A DNA stretch of 17,991 nt from Deltaproteobacteria bacterium. GTDB lineage: Bacteria; Desulfobacterota; Syntrophia; Syntrophales; UBA5619. How positions within the stretch are numbered: position 1 is the stretch's first letter; every line of letters starts with the position of its first letter. Shown here piece by piece: positions 14,318-17,991 of the stretch. The notes under the pieces are model-generated. The model was given only the letters and a program-made list of their open reading frames with translations. It did not search any database and had not been told where the DNA came from. The DNA is taken from NCBI GenBank assembly GCA_026388365.1, contig JAPLJW010000247.1, positions 1 through 17,991 of the forward strand, written 5' to 3'. Both the position numbers and the translations under genes were made by a program.

Positions 14318-15808
14318 CTACGAAGGCAACCTTATAGGCTCCGGCGAGAACGCGGGTCTTGGCGTCCCCGAAATGTCCGTAACAACCGGCGCCTCATTCG
14401 ATTGCTCTAATAACTTGTTTCTCTGATAATCAATGGCCTGTTCCCATAAGGTCTTGGCCCAGCCTTTCGTTCCCGCGGCATGAAGGTGGGAATAGGTGGC
14501 CAGGACATTCTTGTAGCACAGACCATCTCTTTTCCCATGGATACCCTGTCCCCGCCTCACATTAAAAGCCAAGGTACCCCCCCCCTCCTCCCAATCCGGG
14601 ATGTGGGAGTAATGAAACTCATGACCGTGAAGGATTTCCCCTGTGGGGAAATAGGGATTAGGCGTATCAACCTCAAGGATTGTGTAACCGTGACCCTGAG
14701 GACTTCCGTCTAAAACGAAGCGCAGTGGAAATACCCCCGCCATGGGAAATGTCTTCCCTTCCACAATCAGCTCTTTCCCCAGATACATCAGGCCGCCGCA
14801 CTCTGCATACACGGGAAGCCCCGTCTCCACGGCTTCACGGATAGATTTACGGAAGCCGGCGTTGGCCGCCAAAGACGCGGCATGGGTCTCGGGGAAACCG
14901 CCTCCGATGTAAAGGGCATCCACCGGAGGTAGTTCCCTGTCGGTAAGAGCGCTGCACTCCACCAGGGATGCCCCTAATTTTTCGAGGGCTTCCAGATTAT
15001 CCGGATAGTAGAACCAGAAGGCGGAATCTCTGATAAAACCGATCCTCGGGTGTCTCGACAGGCAGACAAACGATTCTCCTACTTTCCTGTCAAGGCCGTC
15101 GAAATGAACGGCAGGGGCTCCCTGGGCCATCTTCCACAATCGATCCACATCAACATACCGATCAACGATGCGGGCAGCTTCGTCTACTGCCCGGGCTGCC
15201 CCCGGATGTTCCCGCGGGGGGACGAGACCCATATGCCTCTCCGGAAAGACTCCCCCCTTGATCTTGGGAACAGCCCCTAATATGGCCACGCCACAACGAT
15301 CTTCGATGGCAGAACGTACCATGGATTCATGACGCGTCCCTCCGATCCGATTCAGGATAACGCCTTGGATCGCAACCTGAGGATCAAAATGCTGACAGCC
15401 GAGAATCATGGCGGCTACCGTACGCGTTGCCATGCTGCAGTCCACGATCAGTATGACCGGTGCCTGCAGCAACTTGGCAAGTTCCGCCGTGCTGTAATTT
15501 CCCTCTCGGTCCATCCCATCGAAAAGGCCCCTGTTGCCCTCCACCAATGCGCCATCCGTTTGCTGCACACGGGTGTAAAAGGATGACATGATCCCTTCTC
15601 TTCCCATCAGAAAGAGATCCAGATTGTAGCAGGGTTGACCCGTTGCCATTTCAAGCCAGGCAGCATCGATATAATCGGGACCCTTTTTAAAGGGCGATAC
15701 CGTCTTTCCCCGATGGCGAAGGCAAGCCCCCACGCCCACGGTCAAGAAGGTCTTTCCTGAATTTCCTCGTAAAGCGGAGAAAACTATCCTTGGACGGTCT
15801 ACAATCAT
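14318..15808 (-). CDS. dsrN: DsrN, CbiA-family siroheme amidotransferase
   Basis: DsrN belongs to the cobyrinic acid a,c-diamide synthase (CbiA/CobB) family. In dsr operons it amidates siroheme to siroamide, the form bound by dissimilatory sulfite reductase, using glutamine and ATP. The 496-residue protein has an N-terminal ATP-binding domain with the P-loop SALRGNSGKT (11-20) and a C-terminal class-I glutamine amidotransferase domain. The latter shows GGGFPE (302-307), the nucleophile C337 in AECGGL, and GHEFHYSH (395-402) with the catalytic His. The ATG follows the dsrD stop by 15 bases behind GCGGAG. Sequence alone cannot separate it from a true cobyrinate amidase, but the position within dsrABD-N-C, with no other cobalamin gene nearby, favours DsrN. 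Confidence 0.9.
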   Translation of the reverse strand: MIVDRPRIVFSALRGNSGKTFLTVGVGACLRHRGKTVSPFKKGPDYIDAAWLEMATGQPCYNLDLFLMGREGIMSSFYTRVQQTDGALVEGNRGLFDGMDREGNYSTAELAKLLQAPVILIVDCSMATRTVAAMILGCQHFDPQVAIQGVILNRIGGTRHESMVRSAIEDRCGVAILGAVPKIKGGVFPERHMGLVPPREHPGAARAVDEAARIVDRYVDVDRLWKMAQGAPAVHFDGLDRKVGESFVCLSRHPRIGFIRDSAFWFYYPDNLEALEKLGASLVECSALTDRELPPVDALYIGGGFPETHAASLAANAGFRKSIREAVETGLPVYAECGGLMYLGKELIVEGKTFPMAGVFPLRFVLDGSPQGHGYTILEVDTPNPYFPTGEILHGHEFHYSHIPDWEEGGGTLAFNVRRGQGIHGKRDGLCYKNVLATYSHLHAAGTKGWAKTLWEQAIDYQRNKLLEQSNEAPVVTDISGTPRPAFSPEPIRLPS

Positions 15809-15823
15809 TTCTCCGCCCTATCC

Positions 15824-16066
15824 CTATTGTTCGCCGTCTTCCGTTTCGTGCTGGATCCCGGCACCCTTGAGCCCGATCATGGTCGTGCTGCCGGTGGACC
15901 AATACTCCAGGAGACCCTCTGCGACCATCTCATTTACAAGCTTGCTGACTTCCCTTGCCTTTTTATCAGGGAACATATTATTGAAGTCTTTCAGATAGAA
16001 CTTCGTCTTCGTTTTCTTACCCTTCAATGTATCGATGATCAGCTTCTTGTCCTCTTCCGTACCCAT
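15824..16066 (-). CDS. dsrD: DsrD, allosteric activator of DsrAB
   Basis: DsrD is a small winged-helix-like cytoplasmic protein found with DsrAB in sulfate and sulfite reducers, and it has been shown to stimulate DsrAB activity rather than bind DNA. The 80-residue product has the typical lysine-rich N-terminal half (LKGKKTKTKFYLKDF) and the helix-strand pattern around VNEMVAEGLLEYW. It lies 15 bases after dsrB, with AGAGGTG close to the ATG, and 15 bases before dsrN. Its presence argues for the reductive, not the sulfur-oxidising, Dsr pathway. No cysteines or other catalytic residues are present, as expected. Confidence 0.95.
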   Translation of the reverse strand: MGTEEDKKLIIDTLKGKKTKTKFYLKDFNNMFPDKKAREVSKLVNEMVAEGLLEYWSTGSTTMIGLKGAGIQHETEDGEQ

Positions 16067-16081
16067 CTAACACCTCTTTTC

Positions 16082-17197
16082 CTAAAATTTAAACTGCGTG
16101 CTGGTACGCCAGGTTGTGTATGCAAAACGGTAATCGTCAATCAGGTGTTCTGTAAAGGGCAGATCCGTCTTCTCGAAAAACCTCTCCCAGCCGATTCTCG
16201 CGGCCCAGTCGCCGAGGCGTTCATATTTCTGCGCGTCTTTCGCATAGGTATTGAGAATTTTCTTGACCGCTTCCACCGTCTGCGGCCAGCGAGGCGCCTC
16301 ATTGGGAAGGAAAGGAACGACAACCTTGGAAAACATCGGGGCGGTAATCCGGTTCGAAAGCTTTCCCCCGACCAGGATGGCCACGCCGCTTCCTTCCGCA
16401 TCCGCCAGCGGCATGGCGGGACACATGGTGAAACAATTGCCGCAGTACATGCATTTATCGTTGTTGACCACCACGCTCTTTTTGTCGTCCACGGTGGTCG
16501 CCTTGATGGCTCCCGTGGGGCAAGACGCGACGGCGAGAGGAATCTCGCACATATTCGACAAGTTGTCATTATCCACCATGGGCGGTTTGCGGTGAACGCC
16601 CAGAATGGCGATGTCGGAGCAGTGAACGGCGCCGCACATGTTCAGGCAGCAAGCCAGGGATATCCTGACATGGGCCGGCAGTCTCATCTTTCCGAAATCC
16701 TCGTATAATTCATCCATGACCGCCTTGACCACGCCCGAGGCATCGATCGCCGCGGTATGGCAATGGAGCCACCCCTGGGTATGGACGATATTCGTCAGAC
16801 CCGCCCCGGTGCCGCCGCGGGGAAACTTAAGCGACCCGCCGGCGAATTTCCGCTTTTCCAGATCCTCCATCAGCGGCTTCAATTTCGCTTCGTCATCGAC
16901 CATAAACTCGATGTTGTTGCGGGTGGTCCAACGGACGTAGCCGTCGCAGTGCTTATCGGCGATTTCACATATCTCGCGAATATGAGTGACGCTCATCAAA
17001 CGCGCGCCGCCCACCCGCACGGTGAACACCTTCTCACCCGACTCGGAGACATGCACCAGCACGCCCGGTTCAAGGATTTCATGGTACAACCATTTTCCGA
17101 AATTTCTCTTGATGACGGGAGGCAGAAACTCCTTGTAATCCCTGGGACCGATATCGGTGATCCTGTCCTTCATTGGATTTTTTGCATCGTAACCCAT
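16082..17197 (-). CDS. dsrB: DsrB, dissimilatory sulfite reductase beta subunit
   Basis: DsrB is the catalytic subunit of the cytoplasmic alpha2beta2 sulfite reductase, holding the active siroheme-[4Fe-4S] centre. The 371-residue protein shows the siroheme-cluster cysteines C146 (GWLHCHT), C183, C184 and C188 (ACCLNMCG). The inserted ferredoxin domain has C226 (SCPTGA) and C249/C252/C255/C259 ([12 protein letters not shown]). The substrate-channel stretch [11 protein letters not shown] also fits. The length is close to normal for the family. The ATG is preceded by AGGAGG, which overlaps the dsrA stop codon by its first bases, so translation is coupled to dsrA. No frameshift or missing ligand is seen. 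Confidence 0.98.
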   Translation of the reverse strand: MGYDAKNPMKDRITDIGPRDYKEFLPPVIKRNFGKWLYHEILEPGVLVHVSESGEKVFTVRVGGARLMSVTHIREICEIADKHCDGYVRWTTRNNIEFMVDDEAKLKPLMEDLEKRKFAGGSLKFPRGGTGAGLTNIVHTQGWLHCHTAAIDASGVVKAVMDELYEDFGKMRLPAHVRISLACCLNMCGAVHCSDIAILGVHRKPPMVDNDNLSNMCEIPLAVASCPTGAIKATTVDDKKSVVVNNDKCMYCGNCFTMCPAMPLADAEGSGVAILVGGKLSNRITAPMFSKVVVPFLPNEAPRWPQTVEAVKKILNTYAKDAQKYERLGDWAARIGWERFFEKTDLPFTEHLIDDYRFAYTTWRTSTQFKF

Positions 17198-17209
17198 TTT
17201 TTGAACCTC

Positions 17210-17991
17210 CTATTTCTGGTGTCGTTTTCTGAAGTCTTTGATGTCCCGCTCCCATCCTCCTGGGATGTCCGCTTCTTTCCAGAAGATGTAAGGGTTCGAT
17301 CTGGGCTCCTTGATCATACGGGGATCCGCTTTCACTTCGCAAACCTCGAGAAATTTCGCAAAACCCTTGCGCTGCATCAGTTCACCGAGCCGTTCACGGC
17401 TCCGGCCCTCTTCGGACCACCAATCCCAAATCTTACCAACCAGTTCCTTAATCTCATTGAACGGCTCTTCCATCCTCATGAACGGTATGGTCAATGTACC
17501 AAGCTGCGCGCCTTCCAGAATCGGGGCTTTGGCGCCGAACAGAATCGAGGCCCCCGTCTCTTTTCCGATCCTCAGGGCCCGGGGCATCGTGCTGATGCAA
17601 TGCATGCAACGGTTGCACTCCCTGTTGTTGATCCCGAGTTTCTTTCCATTCCAGCCCATGCAATGGGTGGGACAGAGATCGATCACCTCTTTGACGATAT
17701 CGAAGGGACCCCAGTCCCGGCCGGCGAAGCCTCCTCCATCCGGCTTGAATTCTCCTGCCACATAAGCCCGCACCGCCTCCTGATCGATACGGATGTCATC
17801 CTTCCAGGTCCCGATCACCGACATGTCCGACCTGGCGATCGAGGCAACGCATCCGTTGGGGCAGCCATCGAACTTCATTTTGAATTTGTACCCAAACGAG
17901 GGTCTGTGCAATTCGTCCTGGAATTCCATCGTGAGGTTGCGGCAAGCCTCCTGGGTATCGTAGCAGGCGAACTCACAGCGAGACTTTCCGA
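17210..17991 (-). CDS. dsrA: DsrA, dissimilatory sulfite reductase alpha subunit (partial)
   Basis: The C-terminal 259 residues of DsrA are present; the 5' part lies beyond the window edge. The visible reading begins with GKSRCEFACYDTQ, where the first Cys is the second member of the C-x5-C siroheme-cluster pair (its partner lies just outside). DGCPNGC supplies the C-x3-C pair. A ferredoxin domain follows, with LCPTHC and ECNRCMHC. In DsrA the siroheme is usually not catalytic or is demetallated, while DsrB holds the active site. The stop is 12 bases before dsrB. The internal Met at 17927-17929 is not the start, because the frame is open and homologous up to the window edge. Confidence 0.98.
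   Translation of the reverse strand, partial: GKSRCEFACYDTQEACRNLTMEFQDELHRPSFGYKFKMKFDGCPNGCVASIARSDMSVIGTWKDDIRIDQEAVRAYVAGEFKPDGGGFAGRDWGPFDIVKEVIDLCPTHCMGWNGKKLGINNRECNRCMHCISTMPRALRIGKETGASILFGAKAPILEGAQLGTLTIPFMRMEEPFNEIKELVGKIWDWWSEEGRSRERLGELMQRKGFAKFLEVCEVKADPRMIKEPRSNPYIFWKEADIPGGWERDIKDFRKRHQK

Overview
The window is an unbroken run of minus-strand genes built around dissimilatory sulfite reduction. Read right to left in the direction of transcription, the order is dsrA (5' end cut by the window edge), dsrB, dsrD, dsrN, dsrC, a 321-bp gap, a macro-domain gene, a short NarI/TmcC-like cytochrome b gene, an HdrD-like iron-sulfur protein fused to a response-regulator receiver domain, a soluble PAS-PAS histidine kinase, a stand-alone receiver protein, a second cytochrome b plus HdrD-like pair, canonical dsrM and dsrK, a palindromic MITE-like repeat, dsrJ, dsrO, dsrP, and an HMG-CoA-lyase-family gene. 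I see no plus-strand gene, tRNA, rRNA, CRISPR array or transposase.

The organism is most likely a sulfate- or sulfite-reducing member of the Desulfobacterota (former Deltaproteobacteria), perhaps near the Syntrophobacterales. DsrD marks the reductive-type pathway. The dsrEFH and dsrL genes of sulfur oxidisers are not seen, and the proteins resemble deltaproteobacterial Dsr proteins. The exact lineage cannot be fixed from this sequence.

The core genes form one route. DsrAB, with siroheme that DsrN probably amidates and with DsrD as activator, reduces sulfite and loads the sulfur onto the two C-terminal cysteines of DsrC as a trisulfide. DsrMKJOP, a membrane complex of cytochrome b, HdrD-like protein, periplasmic triheme cytochrome, periplasmic ferredoxin-like protein and NrfD-like subunit, reduces that trisulfide with menaquinol or periplasmic electrons. 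Clustering dsrABDN, dsrC and dsrMKJOP in one 18-kb unidirectional array is tighter than in classic sulfate reducers such as Desulfovibrio.

The unusual part lies between dsrC and dsrM (about 6.1-13.6 kb). It holds two further cytochrome b/HdrD-like pairs, so there are three DsrMK-type modules in tandem, plus a signalling unit inserted among them. The kinase has no membrane segment and repeats a C-x10-C-x2-C motif in both PAS domains. The free receiver has no output domain, and the only other receiver is fused to an electron-transfer subunit. No DNA-binding output is encoded here, so the sequence suggests phosphorylation-based, possibly redox-triggered, control acting directly on an electron-transfer complex. 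Both extra cytochrome b proteins also lack the histidines that would ligate the second (distal) haem in DsrM and NarI.
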